Part shown: positions 25,753-34,698 of the stretch, piece by piece
Layout of the letters: each line of letters begins with the position of its first letter
How positions within the stretch are numbered: the first letter of the stretch is position 1
From: Cryobacterium sp. PH29-G1
GTDB lineage: Bacteria; Actinomycetota; Actinomycetes; Actinomycetales; Microbacteriaceae
DNA: 64,000 nucleotides
Direction of reading: 5' to 3'
Assembly: GCF_030063365.1 (NCBI RefSeq)
Contig: NZ_JASISY010000001.1
Location: 124,001 to 188,000 of the forward strand
The notes under the pieces: generated by a model
The model's input: only the letters and a program-made list of their open reading frames with translations
The model's database searches: none
Told to the model about the DNA's origin: nothing
Translations under genes and position numbers: made by a program

Positions 25753-27362
25753 GCGCGCTCGTCGACACCACGGATGCCACGTTGGCCGACTCGGGGCTGG
25801 ATCGCCCGGTTCTCGTGGTCGACTTCGGTGCGCAGTACGCGCAGCTGATCGCCCGGCGCGTGCGTGAGGCATCCGTGTATTCGGAGATCGTGCCGCACAC
25901 GATTACCGCCGCCGAGGTGCTCGCCAAAAATCCACGCGGCATCGTGCTGAGCGGTGGACCGTCCAGCGTTTACGCCGAGGGTGCGCCCGCCTTCGACGCG
26001 GCGATCTTCGAGCTTGGCGTGCCCGTGCTTGGCATTTGCTACGGCTTTCAGGTGATGGCTACCGCTCTCGGTGGCACCGTCGCCCACACCGGTGCCCGCG
26101 AATACGGCTCGACCCCGGTGACCGTGAGCAACGGAGACAACGTGCTTCTGGCCGACCAGCCGGGCAGTCAGACGGTCTGGATGAGCCACGGCGACTCGGT
26201 CGCCACGGCGCCGGCAGGCTTCACCGTGCTCGCCTCCTCGGCGTCCACCCCGGTCGCTGCATTCGCCAATGACGCCAAGCGGCTCTACGGCGTGCAATGG
26301 CACCCCGAGGTCAAGCACTCCGAAAACGGCCAGCACGTGCTCGAGAACTTTCTGCACCGCGCCGCCGGCATCAACCCGGATTGGAACAGCGGCAACGTCA
26401 TCGCCGAGCAGGTTGCGAAAATTCGCGCCCAGGTCGGCACCGGCAAGGTCATCTGCGGGCTCTCCGGCGGGGTTGACTCCGCCGTGGCCGCCGCCCTCGT
26501 GCACAAGGCCATCGGCGACCAGCTGGTCTGCGTCTTCGTCGACCACGGCCTACTGCGCGAAGACGAACGTCGCCAGGTGGAAGAGGACTACGTGAAGGCC
26601 ACCGGTATTCGGCTGGTCACCGTCGATGTGCGTGAGCAGTTTCTCACCGCACTGGACGGCGTCAGCGACCCGGAAACCAAGCGCAAAATCATCGGCCGCG
26701 AGTTCATCCGCACCTTCGAGCAGGCCCAGGCCGAACTCGTACTCGAGGCGAAGGAGACCGACGGCGACCCGATTGCTTTCCTCGTGCAGGGCACGCTCTA
26801 CCCCGACGTTGTCGAATCCGGCGGCGGTAGCGGAACCGCCAACATCAAGAGTCATCACAACGTGGGGGGCCTGCCCGACGACCTCAAGTTTGAGCTGGTC
26901 GAGCCGCTGCGCACCCTGTTCAAGGACGAGGTGCGCGCGATTGGCGCCGAGCTCGGCCTGCCGGCCGAGATCGTGCAACGCCAGCCCTTTCCCGGCCCCG
27001 GCCTCGGTATCCGCATCGTCGGTTCGATCACTCAGGAGCGCCTCGATCTGCTGCGCCAAGCGGATGCGATCGTTCGGTTCGAGCTGACCGCAGCCGGTCT
27101 CGACCGCGAGATCTGGCAATGCCCGGTTGTACTCCTGGCAGACGTGCGCTCGGTGGGTGTGCAGGGCGACGGCCGCACCTACGGCCATCCGATCGTGCTG
27201 CGCCCGGTGTCCAGCGAGGATGCCATGACCGCCGACTGGACTCGCCTGCCCTACGACCTGCTGGCCAAGATCAGCAATCGAATCACCAACGAGGTCGACG
27301 GGGTGAACCGCGTGGTGCTCGACGTCACGAGCAAGCCGCCGGGAACCATCGAGTGGGAGTAA
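25749..27362 (+). CDS. guaA: GuaA, GMP synthase (glutamine-hydrolysing)
   Basis: A 537-residue two-domain enzyme. The N-terminal class I glutaminase has its nucleophile Cys97 in GICYGFQ and the His/Glu pair in [10 protein letters not shown] near residue 180. The ATP pyrophosphatase part carries SGGVDS at about 239-244, and the C-terminal dimerisation domain ends KPPGTIEWE. It converts XMP to GMP using ATP and glutamine, completing the pathway started by GuaB. The ATG at 25749 is used rather than a longer in-frame opening, which runs through DUF3817 in another frame. A strong terminator follows. Confidence 0.97.
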   Translation: MSALVDTTDATLADSGLDRPVLVVDFGAQYAQLIARRVREASVYSEIVPHTITAAEVLAKNPRGIVLSGGPSSVYAEGAPAFDAAIFELGVPVLGICYGFQVMATALGGTVAHTGAREYGSTPVTVSNGDNVLLADQPGSQTVWMSHGDSVATAPAGFTVLASSASTPVAAFANDAKRLYGVQWHPEVKHSENGQHVLENFLHRAAGINPDWNSGNVIAEQVAKIRAQVGTGKVICGLSGGVDSAVAAALVHKAIGDQLVCVFVDHGLLREDERRQVEEDYVKATGIRLVTVDVREQFLTALDGVSDPETKRKIIGREFIRTFEQAQAELVLEAKETDGDPIAFLVQGTLYPDVVESGGGSGTANIKSHHNVGGLPDDLKFELVEPLRTLFKDEVRAIGAELGLPAEIVQRQPFPGPGLGIRIVGSITQERLDLLRQADAIVRFELTAAGLDREIWQCPVVLLADVRSVGVQGDGRTYGHPIVLRPVSSEDAMTADWTRLPYDLLAKISNRITNEVDGVNRVVLDVTSKPPGTIEWE

Positions 27363-27397
27363 TCCTGTCGCACTGTCTCAGGCAGTAGCGTGACCAG

Positions 27398-27424
27398 AAG
27401 GGCCGGCTCTCGAGTCGGCCCTTT
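27398..27424 (+). terminator. Rho-independent terminator of guaA
   Basis: An 8-base stem (AAGGGCCG with CGGCCCTT), a 10-base loop, then a pyrimidine-rich tail. Lies 36 bases after guaA. Confidence 0.85.
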
Positions 27425-27512
27425 CTGTCTGCCCGCCCCGACATTCGGCGAGCCCTCCGTCGACTACTTCGAGTTGCCCGGTTCATCGTGCGCCGGCGCT
27501 GCCCGCCTTCGA

Positions 27513-28107
27513 TCAGCGGAGCGGATTCCGCCGTGCGGTTCCGTGCGGTTCCGTGAGGTTCCTGAGGTTCCTGAGGTTCCTGGGGTTCCTGGGGTTCCTG
27601 GGTTCCTGGGTTGCCGCTCGGCTGATCCGCTGCAGCAGCTCCGCCAGGATCCTGCTCCTCGACCGTGAGAATTTCAGTGATGGCGCGCTCGGTCTCGACG
27701 TGCGGGGCCAGTGCGGCGTCGATGAGTCGCTTTCCGACAGCCGTCAGCACCACCAGGGTGCCGCGGCCGTCGTCGGGATGTGCTCACGGCCGACGAGCCT
27801 TCGCGACTGCAGCTTGTTCAGACGTTGGGCGACCGCGCTCGTTGAGATCATCGCATTGCGGGCCAGCGCCGCCGGTGTGATCCGATCGGGCGCCCCGCTC
27901 CGGCGCAGCGTGGCCAATACGTCGAAAGAGGATGCGTCCAGTCCGTACCGAGCAAAAGTGACGCCCAGACGCGACTCGACGGCCTGGGCCGTGCGACTCA
28001 ACCGGCCGATGACGGCCATCGGGGAGACGTCGAGATCGGGCTTCTCGGCATTCCATTGTTCAAGGATGCGATCGACCTGGTCTGCGTGGTCAGCGGCGCG
28101 GCCGGCG
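27513..28107 (-). pseudogene. MarR family regulator, frameshifted
   Basis: MarR-like sequence is split over three frames. From the 5' end: VDRILEQWNAEKPDLDVSPMAVIGRLSRTAQAVESRLG, then FDVLATLRRSGAPDRITPAALARNAMISTSAVAQRLNKLQSRRLVGREHIP (winged helix). At about 27778 one base is missing, after which the expected wing DDGRGTLVVLTAVGKRLIDAALAPHVETERAI is found in another frame. At about 27650 a second shift is needed to reach ILAELLQRISRAA, the usual last helix. The 5' end runs straight into the broken eamA fragment at about 28090-28107, with no clear start codon. A sequencing error could explain one shift but hardly all of it. Confidence 0.75.
27536..27611. repeat. about 10-bp tandem repeat at the 3' end of the broken marR
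   Basis: About seven degenerate copies of ggttcctgag/ggttcctggg. The unit drifts from gtgcggttcc to gaggttcct to ggggttcct, with lengths of 9 to 10 bases. It covers the codons after the last MarR helix. Confidence 0.85.
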
Positions 28108-28632
28108 CGTTCGGTGTCAGTCTGATCGTGCTCCAGTCGCAGGCGCGGCTCGACGCCATTGGACTCCGCGCCGCGCTCGCCGGCACTCTGTGCATGGCGT
28201 CCGGGATCGTGCTCTCCAAGAAGTGGGGGCAGCCTGCACCGCTTCTGGCGACAACGTCGTGGCAGCTCATTGCGGGCCGACTCACGCTCCTGCCCGTGCT
28301 GCTGCTGCTTCGAGGGCGTTCCGACCACGCCGTTGACCGCGACCAACCTCGCCGGGTACGCCTATCTCTCGGTGGTCGGCACGGCATTCGCCTACGTCGC
28401 CTGGTTCCACGGCATTGCGCGCCTGCCGGCAAGCACGATTGCGTTCCTCGGCTTGCTGAGCCCGGTCGTAGCCATCCTGCTGGGCTGGACGATTGCCGGC
28501 GAACACCTCGGGCTGATTCAGATCGTTGGAATCGTCATCGTCCTGGGTTCAGTCTCTGCTGTCATCGTCGTAAAAGCGGCGAAACCCGATGGCGGGCATC
28601 GGCTGGATCAGTCCTTGGGGGCTCTGAGGTAG
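28065..28632 (+). pseudogene. EamA family transporter, 5'-truncated and frameshifted
   Basis: Only the C-terminal half of an EamA permease is present. One frame holds SGAAGAFGVSLIVLQSQARLDAIGLRAALAGTLCMASGIVLSKKWGQP; at about 28305 the match jumps to another frame, EGVPTTPLTATNLAGYAYLSVVGTAFAYVAWFHGIARLPASTIAFLGLLSPVVAILLGWTIAGEHLG, ending at 28632. The N-terminal 100-120 residues and start are missing; the break lies at the 5' end of the marR remnant. A divergent marR/eamA pair that lost its shared promoter region by deletion explains both remnants. Confidence 0.78.
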
Positions 28633-28760
28633 CGACGAATGGCGAGGATGACCACCCAGGCGAGGCCGAGGAGCACGATGGCGCTGCCGATGTAGCCGAA
28701 CGTGGCGTTCAGGCCGTTCGTCTCGAGGGGAAGCAGCGCGTGCAGGTCTGTGAAACTCAT
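28608..28760 (-). CDS. 50-residue single-helix membrane protein
   Basis: A small intact gene that automatic callers could miss. It starts at ATG 28760 (MSFTDLHALLPLETNGLN) and carries one membrane helix at about residues 20-40 (TFGYIGSAIVLLGLAWVVILAI), then a basic end RRYLRAPKD. The hydrophobic pattern, positive tail and clean stop argue that it is real. I do not recognise the family. Its last 25 bases overlap the end of the broken eamA on the other strand. The Bax-inhibitor gene upstream ends in its own terminator, so this gene needs its own promoter. Confidence 0.6.
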   Translation of the reverse strand: MSFTDLHALLPLETNGLNATFGYIGSAIVLLGLAWVVILAIRRYLRAPKD

Positions 28761-28796
28761 TGCCTAAGCCAACCACAGTGTGGCGGGCGTGGCGTA

Positions 28797-28833
28797 CGAA
28801 AAAGCGCCCTCGTTCCACAGAACGAGGGCGCTT
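28797..28833 (-). terminator. Rho-independent terminator of the Bax inhibitor-1 gene
   Basis: A perfect 14-base stem (28802-28815 with 28820-28833), a 4-base loop, and a T run on the minus strand. It lies 19 bases after the stop of the YccA-like gene. Confidence 0.95.
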
Positions 28834-28851
28834 ATCGATGCGTGAGTGCTG

Positions 28852-29670
28852 CTAATTGCGGCTGAGGGCGAAGATGCGCAGCAGCTCAACGTAGAGCCAG
28901 ACGACGGTCATCATGATGCCGAATGCGCCGCTCCAGCCGTACTTGCGCGGCAGGCGGTTGTTGACGCCCTTCTGGATGAAGTCGAAGTCCAGCACGAGCG
29001 AGTACGCGGCCATGAGCACGGCGAGAATACCGATGACGATGCCGAGCTTGAAGTCGAAGCCGAGAATGCTGACGCTGGCACTGCGCATGCCGAAGGCCTG
29101 GTCACTGCCGCCGAAGATCATCATGCCGACATTGATCAGCGAGAACGCGCCGTAGCCGATCATGGCGATCAGGAAGACCTTGGTGGCCTTCTTCGAGGCA
29201 CGGATCTTGCCGCTCTTGAACAGTGCCAGGGTGACCACAACGACGACCAGCGTGGCGAGAACGGCCTGCGTGACGACGCCCGGGTAGAGCGACTCGAAGA
29301 TGCTGGAGATGCCGCCGACGAACAAGCCCTCTGCGGCCGCGAAAGCGAGGATCAGCGGAGCCGACGGCTCCTTTTTGAAGACGTTGACCAGGCCGAGAAC
29401 GAAACCGCCAAGGGCACCGAGAATGAACAGGAACGGCAGCACCGGGGTGGCGACCCAGGAAATCGCCGCGGCTACGATCAGCAGGGCGAAGCCCAAGCCG
29501 GTCTTGGTGATGGTGTCTTCGTAGGTCATGCGTTCGGTGTCTTGCGCACCGGCGGAGGGCCGGTTGTACATCGACTGCAGATCGTTGTCAGAAAGGGCCT
29601 GCGACGACGCCACTGCGCCACGAGCGCCGAACGCTTCGTTGCGGGAGAAAGCGGGGTTGGAGGATGCCAT
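28852..29670 (-). CDS. Bax inhibitor-1/YccA family membrane protein
   Basis: A 272-residue protein with a 45-residue hydrophilic head and seven predicted helices. The head MASSNPAFSRNEAFG is typical of the actinobacterial subgroup. Features of the BI-1 family include TGLGFALLIVAAAISWVATPVLPF near residue 58 and the C-terminal DFDFIQKGVNNRLPRKYGWSGAFGIMMTVVWLYVELLRIFALSRN, where the DFDFI and the conserved W/E positions stand out. Some family members leak calcium or protect membrane proteases; the role here is not known. It has its own terminator and stands alone. Confidence 0.88.
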   Translation of the reverse strand: MASSNPAFSRNEAFGARGAVASSQALSDNDLQSMYNRPSAGAQDTERMTYEDTITKTGLGFALLIVAAAISWVATPVLPFLFILGALGGFVLGLVNVFKKEPSAPLILAFAAAEGLFVGGISSIFESLYPGVVTQAVLATLVVVVVTLALFKSGKIRASKKATKVFLIAMIGYGAFSLINVGMMIFGGSDQAFGMRSASVSILGFDFKLGIVIGILAVLMAAYSLVLDFDFIQKGVNNRLPRKYGWSGAFGIMMTVVWLYVELLRIFALSRN

Positions 29671-29850
29671 GGGGTGCTGTACTCACAATCAGCTGGAGGA
29701 GTAGTGGAAGCGCGCCGGCGAACCGACATGCAGCGCCTGGTGCGGCGCTCCTTCAACGGTACCCGAGTGCACATGCGAATGCGCAGGGGATCAGCCGATT
29801 TGCAGCAACGTGGCTGGGTCTGATCGTGGTGACGCGGCTAGCCTGAAACC

Positions 29851-30939
29851 ATGCAACCGATTGTCATTGGCCACCGCGGTGCAAGCGGCTACCGGCCCGA
29901 ACACACCCGCAGCGCATTTTCGCTCGCTTTCGCGCTGGGCGCCGACGCCGTCGAGCCCGATCTCGTCGCGACCCGTGACGGCGTGCTGGTCATTCGTCAT
30001 GAGAACGAGATATCCGGCACAACGGATGTCGCCACCCGCGCCGACTTCATGGCTCGCCGCACGCAGAAACACGTTGATGGGCAGCTGGTCACCGGCTGGT
30101 TCACCGAAGACTTCACCTGGGCGGAACTCAGCACGCTGCGGGCCAGGGAGCGCCTGCCCGCCCTGCGGCAGAGCAACACGACCTTCGACGACCAGCAGCC
30201 GATCCTGCGACTGCGCGACCTGTTCGACCTGGTCGACGCCGCGGCCGAACACACCGACCGCGCGCTCGGCATCGTCGCCGAGATCAAGCACGCCAACTAT
30301 TTCGCCGCCCTCGGGCTGCCGCTGGCCGAACTGTTCGCCACCGAAGTCTCAGAGGCCGGCTGGAACACCGACCGGCTCACCGTGGAAAGCTTCGAACCGA
30401 GCGCCCTCGCCCAGGTTCGGGCCCAGGGCGTGCGCGGCAAACGCATTTTTCTGCTCGAAGACAGTGGGCATCCGGCCGACCAGCTCGCCGAGTTCGGCGC
30501 CGGCGCGCTGAGCTACGCCGAGCATCTGACGACCGACGGGCTGGCGAATCTCGCGGCCGGCCGCCCGGGCAGCCGTGTGTCCGGCGGCACTCGCAGCAGC
30601 ATGGCTACGAGCACGGCCACGAGCGATACCGGTCGTGACGGCCGGGGGATCGACGGCATCAGCGTACCCAAGTCGCTCATTCTCGAAACGGATGACGTTG
30701 GTGACGTTGCCGGGGCGTCCGCTCTGGTTGACGACGCCCACGCCGCGGGGCTGGAAATCTACTGCTGGACTCTGCGCCCGGAGAACAAGTTTTTGGCGAA
30801 GACGTTTCAGAACGGCACCCGCAAGGCGGACTACGGACACTGGCAGTCGGAGTTTCGCGTGATTCTCGAATCGGGCATCGACGGCGTGTTCGCCGACCAC
30901 CCCGATCTGGCCGTGCACGTGCGCGACGAACTTCGCTGA
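29851..30939 (+). CDS. glycerophosphodiester phosphodiesterase (GDPD family)
   Basis: A 362-residue TIM-barrel enzyme. The catalytic start IGHRGASGYRPEHTRSAF at residues 5-22 includes the active His and metal ligands; ADAVEPDLVATRDGVLVIRHE near 31-51 is the second metal-site block. The protein releases glycerol-3-phosphate from deacylated phospholipids; with no signal peptide visible it is probably cytosolic. An insert at about residues 225-270 (GRPGSRVSGGTRSSMATSTATSDTGRDGRG) looks like a low-complexity loop. It could feed GlpD with glycerol-3-phosphate, though the two genes are 12 kb apart. Confidence 0.87.
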   Translation: MQPIVIGHRGASGYRPEHTRSAFSLAFALGADAVEPDLVATRDGVLVIRHENEISGTTDVATRADFMARRTQKHVDGQLVTGWFTEDFTWAELSTLRARERLPALRQSNTTFDDQQPILRLRDLFDLVDAAAEHTDRALGIVAEIKHANYFAALGLPLAELFATEVSEAGWNTDRLTVESFEPSALAQVRAQGVRGKRIFLLEDSGHPADQLAEFGAGALSYAEHLTTDGLANLAAGRPGSRVSGGTRSSMATSTATSDTGRDGRGIDGISVPKSLILETDDVGDVAGASALVDDAHAAGLEIYCWTLRPENKFLAKTFQNGTRKADYGHWQSEFRVILESGIDGVFADHPDLAVHVRDELR

Positions 30940-31014
30940 ATTCGCCCCGCGTGACCTGCCCGGCACTCCTGACCTGCCCTCCTGTCAGGGGCCTCGCCTA
31001 CACTGGAAACCGAC

Positions 31015-33552
31015 ATGAGCACACCTTTTAACACGCCATCCGCCCCCGCAAACCCTGATCGTTCGGCCACGCCGATCATTCTCGATGCACGCGGACACGC
31101 GGGCGCGGCTGGCGGCGAGCAGAGCCCACTGCTCGCGGGACTCAACCCGCAGCAGAAAGAGGCCGTCGAGTACCGCGGGCAGGCTCTCCTGATCATCGCC
31201 GGTGCTGGCTCGGGCAAGACCAGCGTGCTCACCCGCCGCGTGGCGAGCCTGCTCGAAACCCGCGATGCCTGGCCGAGCCAGATTCTGGCAATCACCTTCA
31301 CCAACAAGGCCGCGGCCGAAATGCGCGAGCGCGTACACGCCATCCTCGGCCAGGGGTCCGACGGAATGTGGATCAGCACCTTTCACTCCTCCTGCGTGCG
31401 CATTTTGCGGCGCGAAGCCGAGAAGATCGGTCTGTCGAGTACCTTCAGCATCTACGACTCGGCCGACAGCAAGGTCACTCTCAAACGCATCATCAAGGGC
31501 CTCGACGCCGACACCTACGGGTTTACGCCGGGGTCGGCGGGCGCCAAGATTTCCAAGCTCAAGAACGAACTCGCCGACGCGGATTCCTACGCGCGCAACG
31601 CGAACATGAGCGATCCACAAGAGGTCATGTTCGTGGAGATCTTTCGGCAGTACTCGGCCCGGCTGCGGGCCGCGAGCGCACTCGATTTCGACGACCTCAT
31701 CGGCGAGACCGTCTACCTGTTCCGCGCCTTCCCCAAAGTCGCCGCACTCTACCGGCGTCGGTTTCGACACCTGCTGGTAGACGAATACCAGGACACCAAC
31801 CACGCCCAGTACGCCCTCGTGCACGAACTCACTAGGCCGGTTACCGCCGAGCTCGCCCAGGAGATGGAAGATGACGGCGTGCACGTACGCAACCTGCGCG
31901 ACGCCTCTGGCGCCATCCCCGGGGCATCACTGACCGTGGTGGGTGACTCCGACCAATCGATCTACGCCTTCCGCGGGGCGGACACCCGCAACATCAGCGG
32001 ATTCGAGCGAGACTACCCGGGAGCGAAGGTGATTCTGCTCGAGCAGAACTACCGGTCGACCCAGAATATTCTCTCGGCGGCCAACGCGGTGATCGGCCAC
32101 AACTTTGATCGCACCGACAAGAAACTGTGGAGCGCGGGCGGCGACGGCGAGAAGATCATCGGGTACACCGCGTACTCCGGGCACGATGAAGCCCAATTCG
32201 TCTCCGACGAAATCCAGGTGCTGCACGCGGCGGGCATGGCGTACCGCGACATGGCCGTGTTCTACCGCACCAATGCGCAGACCCGAGCGCTCGAAGAAAT
32301 TCTGGTGCGCTCGGCCACGCCGTACCGGGTGGTCGGCGGCACCAAGTTCTACGAACGGGCCGAGATCAAAGACGCCCTGGCCTACCTCATCGCCGTGGCC
32401 AACCCGGTCGATGAACTCGCCCTGCGGCGCATTCTGAACACCCCCAAACGCGGCATCGGTCCCGCCACCGAGACCGCGCTGTCAAGCTTCGCCGACGACA
32501 ACGAACTCAGTTTTCGGCAGGCCATGCGCAACTGTGCCGCACTCGGGCTCGGGCCGAAGGTGACCGGCGCCATCCTGAAGCTCGCCGAACTGCTCGATTC
32601 CGCCGCGCTCATGCTCGTTCCCACCTCGGTCACCGACGATGGTGTGGGGGTCGGCGGCGCGAACGTCTCCGAGGTTCTCGAGTTTCTGCTGGCCGGCAGC
32701 GGGTTGCTCGCCGTGCTGCGCAACAGCCGCGACCCGCAAGACGAGGTGCGCGCCGAGAACATCGAAGAACTCGTCGCCCAGACCAAAGATTTCAACAAGG
32801 AGAACCCCGACGGCGGGCTCGTCGACTTTCTCACCCAGGTATCGCTCGTGGCCGCCGCCGACGACCTCGACGACGCCTCGGGCACGGTTTCGCTGATGAC
32901 CCTGCACACAGCCAAGGGCCTGGAATACGAGGCGGTGTTCCTCACCGGCGTTGAAGAGGGACTGCTGCCGCACCAGATGTCGGCGAATGAACCCGGCGGA
33001 CCGGCCGAAGAACGCCGCCTGTTCTACGTGGGCATCACCCGCGCCCGCAAACGGCTCTACCTCTCGCTCGCCATGACCCGCGCCCAATTCGGCGATATCA
33101 ACGTGGCGATGCCGAGTCGCTACTTACAAGAGATTCCGGCCGAACTAATTGACTGGAAGCAGTCGCCGGGCATGGCCAACTCGCGCGGCGGAACCCAACC
33201 GCGCGCGCTGAATGCGCGCCGCGATTCGGGTTTCGGCGGCTTTGGAAATTCGTTGGGTGGTTCCAGCAGCGACGGCTACGGCGGGCGCAGCCGTACCGGT
33301 ACCAGCGCGAAGCCGGCCGGCTTGCCGCCGGGCAAGCCGAAGACTGAGTGGGCGAACAAGATCACCGGAACGGTGCGCGACAACGGCAGCCTCGAGCTGG
33401 TCGCGGGCGACCGCATCCGTCATCATGATTTCGGCGAGGGCCGGGTCAACCAGGTCACCGGCGAGGGCACGAAGCGCATCGCACACGTGCAGTTTGACAG
33501 CATGGGTGCCAAGAAGCTATTGATCAAGATCGCTCCGATCGAAAAGATCTAG
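31015..33552 (+). CDS. pcrA: PcrA/UvrD-type ATP-dependent DNA helicase
   Basis: An 845-residue superfamily 1A helicase. LNPQQKEAVEYRG (Q motif) at about 43-55, Walker A GAGSGKT at 63-69, Walker B DEYQDTNHAQ near 259, motif III GDSDQSIYAFRGAD near 311, and motif V TLHTAKGLEYEAVFLTG near 636. The C-terminal Gly/Ser-rich linker and the GDRIRHHDFGEGRVNQVTGEG module (Tudor-like, RNA polymerase binding in UvrD/PcrA) are present. It unwinds DNA 3' to 5' in repair and replication-transcription conflict. ATG at 31015. Confidence 0.95.
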   Translation: MSTPFNTPSAPANPDRSATPIILDARGHAGAAGGEQSPLLAGLNPQQKEAVEYRGQALLIIAGAGSGKTSVLTRRVASLLETRDAWPSQILAITFTNKAAAEMRERVHAILGQGSDGMWISTFHSSCVRILRREAEKIGLSSTFSIYDSADSKVTLKRIIKGLDADTYGFTPGSAGAKISKLKNELADADSYARNANMSDPQEVMFVEIFRQYSARLRAASALDFDDLIGETVYLFRAFPKVAALYRRRFRHLLVDEYQDTNHAQYALVHELTRPVTAELAQEMEDDGVHVRNLRDASGAIPGASLTVVGDSDQSIYAFRGADTRNISGFERDYPGAKVILLEQNYRSTQNILSAANAVIGHNFDRTDKKLWSAGGDGEKIIGYTAYSGHDEAQFVSDEIQVLHAAGMAYRDMAVFYRTNAQTRALEEILVRSATPYRVVGGTKFYERAEIKDALAYLIAVANPVDELALRRILNTPKRGIGPATETALSSFADDNELSFRQAMRNCAALGLGPKVTGAILKLAELLDSAALMLVPTSVTDDGVGVGGANVSEVLEFLLAGSGLLAVLRNSRDPQDEVRAENIEELVAQTKDFNKENPDGGLVDFLTQVSLVAAADDLDDASGTVSLMTLHTAKGLEYEAVFLTGVEEGLLPHQMSANEPGGPAEERRLFYVGITRARKRLYLSLAMTRAQFGDINVAMPSRYLQEIPAELIDWKQSPGMANSRGGTQPRALNARRDSGFGGFGNSLGGSSSDGYGGRSRTGTSAKPAGLPPGKPKTEWANKITGTVRDNGSLELVAGDRIRHHDFGEGRVNQVTGEGTKRIAHVQFDSMGAKKLLIKIAPIEKI

Positions 33553-33553
33553 G

Positions 33554-34633
33554 GTGCACCCGATCCACCTTCCCGGGGGTGCCGCACAGCCTGAAAGCTT
33601 GAGACAGTGGGCGCGCTCGCTGCGTGCCTTCCAATTCGAGGTCGCCACCCGGGCAGCAGTGGCCGCCGCGCTGCCGCTCACCGTACTCGTTCTCACCGGC
33701 CACCTCGACTGGACCGCCTACGCGGCCTTCGGTGCAATGACGTCGCTGTTCGGCCGCAATGAGCCTTACCGGGTGCGCCTGCGCACGGTCACCGTCGCCG
33801 GAACCCTCATGCTGGTGATCATCACAGTCGCCCTCGTACTGGCCGTGATCGAGGCACCGTTGCTCGTGCTCACCGCAGGGCTGGTGGTGGTGATCGTGGT
33901 CGGAATTCTCGTGGCATCCACGGCCGGGCTGTTTCCGGCTACGCCGATCTTCTTTGTCTTCGGCTACGCCGTCATCGCGCAACTGCCCACTCCCGGCGCT
34001 GAGTTCTGGCCGCGGCTGCTCGTAGCGGGGGCGTCCGCCGCGTTCGCCTGGTTGCTCACCATGTCGGGCTGGCTGCTGCGCCGGGTTGCGGGGCGGCGAG
34101 AACCCGACCTGTTCAAAAACCTTCTGCACGGCGCGCTCGTGCGGCCCCGGGCCATCCGTGACAGCCGGGTCTGGGTCTCCATCGCGCAGAACGTGGTCGG
34201 TGCGCTCGCGGCCGGTGCGCTCGCGTTGGCCGCCGGCATTGGGCATCCGTATTGGGCCGTGGTCAGTGTCGTGGCGGTACTTCCGCCGCCCGGTGCGGCA
34301 CACTCCACGTCGCGAGCCATTCACCGCATGATCGGTACGACGCTCGGCGTTGGCCTCACCGCGCTCGTGCTACTGCCGGGTCCGCCCGTCGCCGTGCTCA
34401 TCCTGGTGATCGCCCTCGGACAATTTGGCGCTGAAATTCTGATCGGCCGACACTACGGCGCGGCCCTGCTGTTTGTGACCCCACTGGCACTGACCGTGGT
34501 GCATCTCACGAGCCCGGCGCCGGTGCCGGCGCTGTTGGTCGATCGCGTGCTGGAAACGGTGCTCGGCAGCGTCATCGCCCTCATCATCGTGCTGCTCGTG
34601 CGGGCGAGGGCGAAGTCGAAAGTCGAGCATTGA
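33554..34633 (+). CDS. FUSC family protein
   Basis: A 359-residue membrane protein with two blocks of hydrophobic helices (about 33-160 and 210-352) split by a short cytoplasmic segment (RRVAGRREPDLFKNLLHGALVRPRAIRD). The layout and the repeated TVTVAGTLMLVIITVALVLAVIEAPLLVLTA and HRMIGTTLGVGLTALVLLPGPP stretches fit the FUSC (fusaric acid resistance/aromatic acid exporter) family. The substrate is unknown. The GTG at 33554 begins one base after the pcrA stop, so the two may be co-transcribed, but the functions seem unrelated. Confidence 0.8.
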   Translation: MHPIHLPGGAAQPESLRQWARSLRAFQFEVATRAAVAAALPLTVLVLTGHLDWTAYAAFGAMTSLFGRNEPYRVRLRTVTVAGTLMLVIITVALVLAVIEAPLLVLTAGLVVVIVVGILVASTAGLFPATPIFFVFGYAVIAQLPTPGAEFWPRLLVAGASAAFAWLLTMSGWLLRRVAGRREPDLFKNLLHGALVRPRAIRDSRVWVSIAQNVVGALAAGALALAAGIGHPYWAVVSVVAVLPPPGAAHSTSRAIHRMIGTTLGVGLTALVLLPGPPVAVLILVIALGQFGAEILIGRHYGAALLFVTPLALTVVHLTSPAPVPALLVDRVLETVLGSVIALIIVLLVRARAKSKVEH

Positions 34634-34698
34634 CAACCCACAGGCTGTTCACAGGTTATCGATAGCCATTCGATGGGCCTGCGCCCGATGCTCTACTC

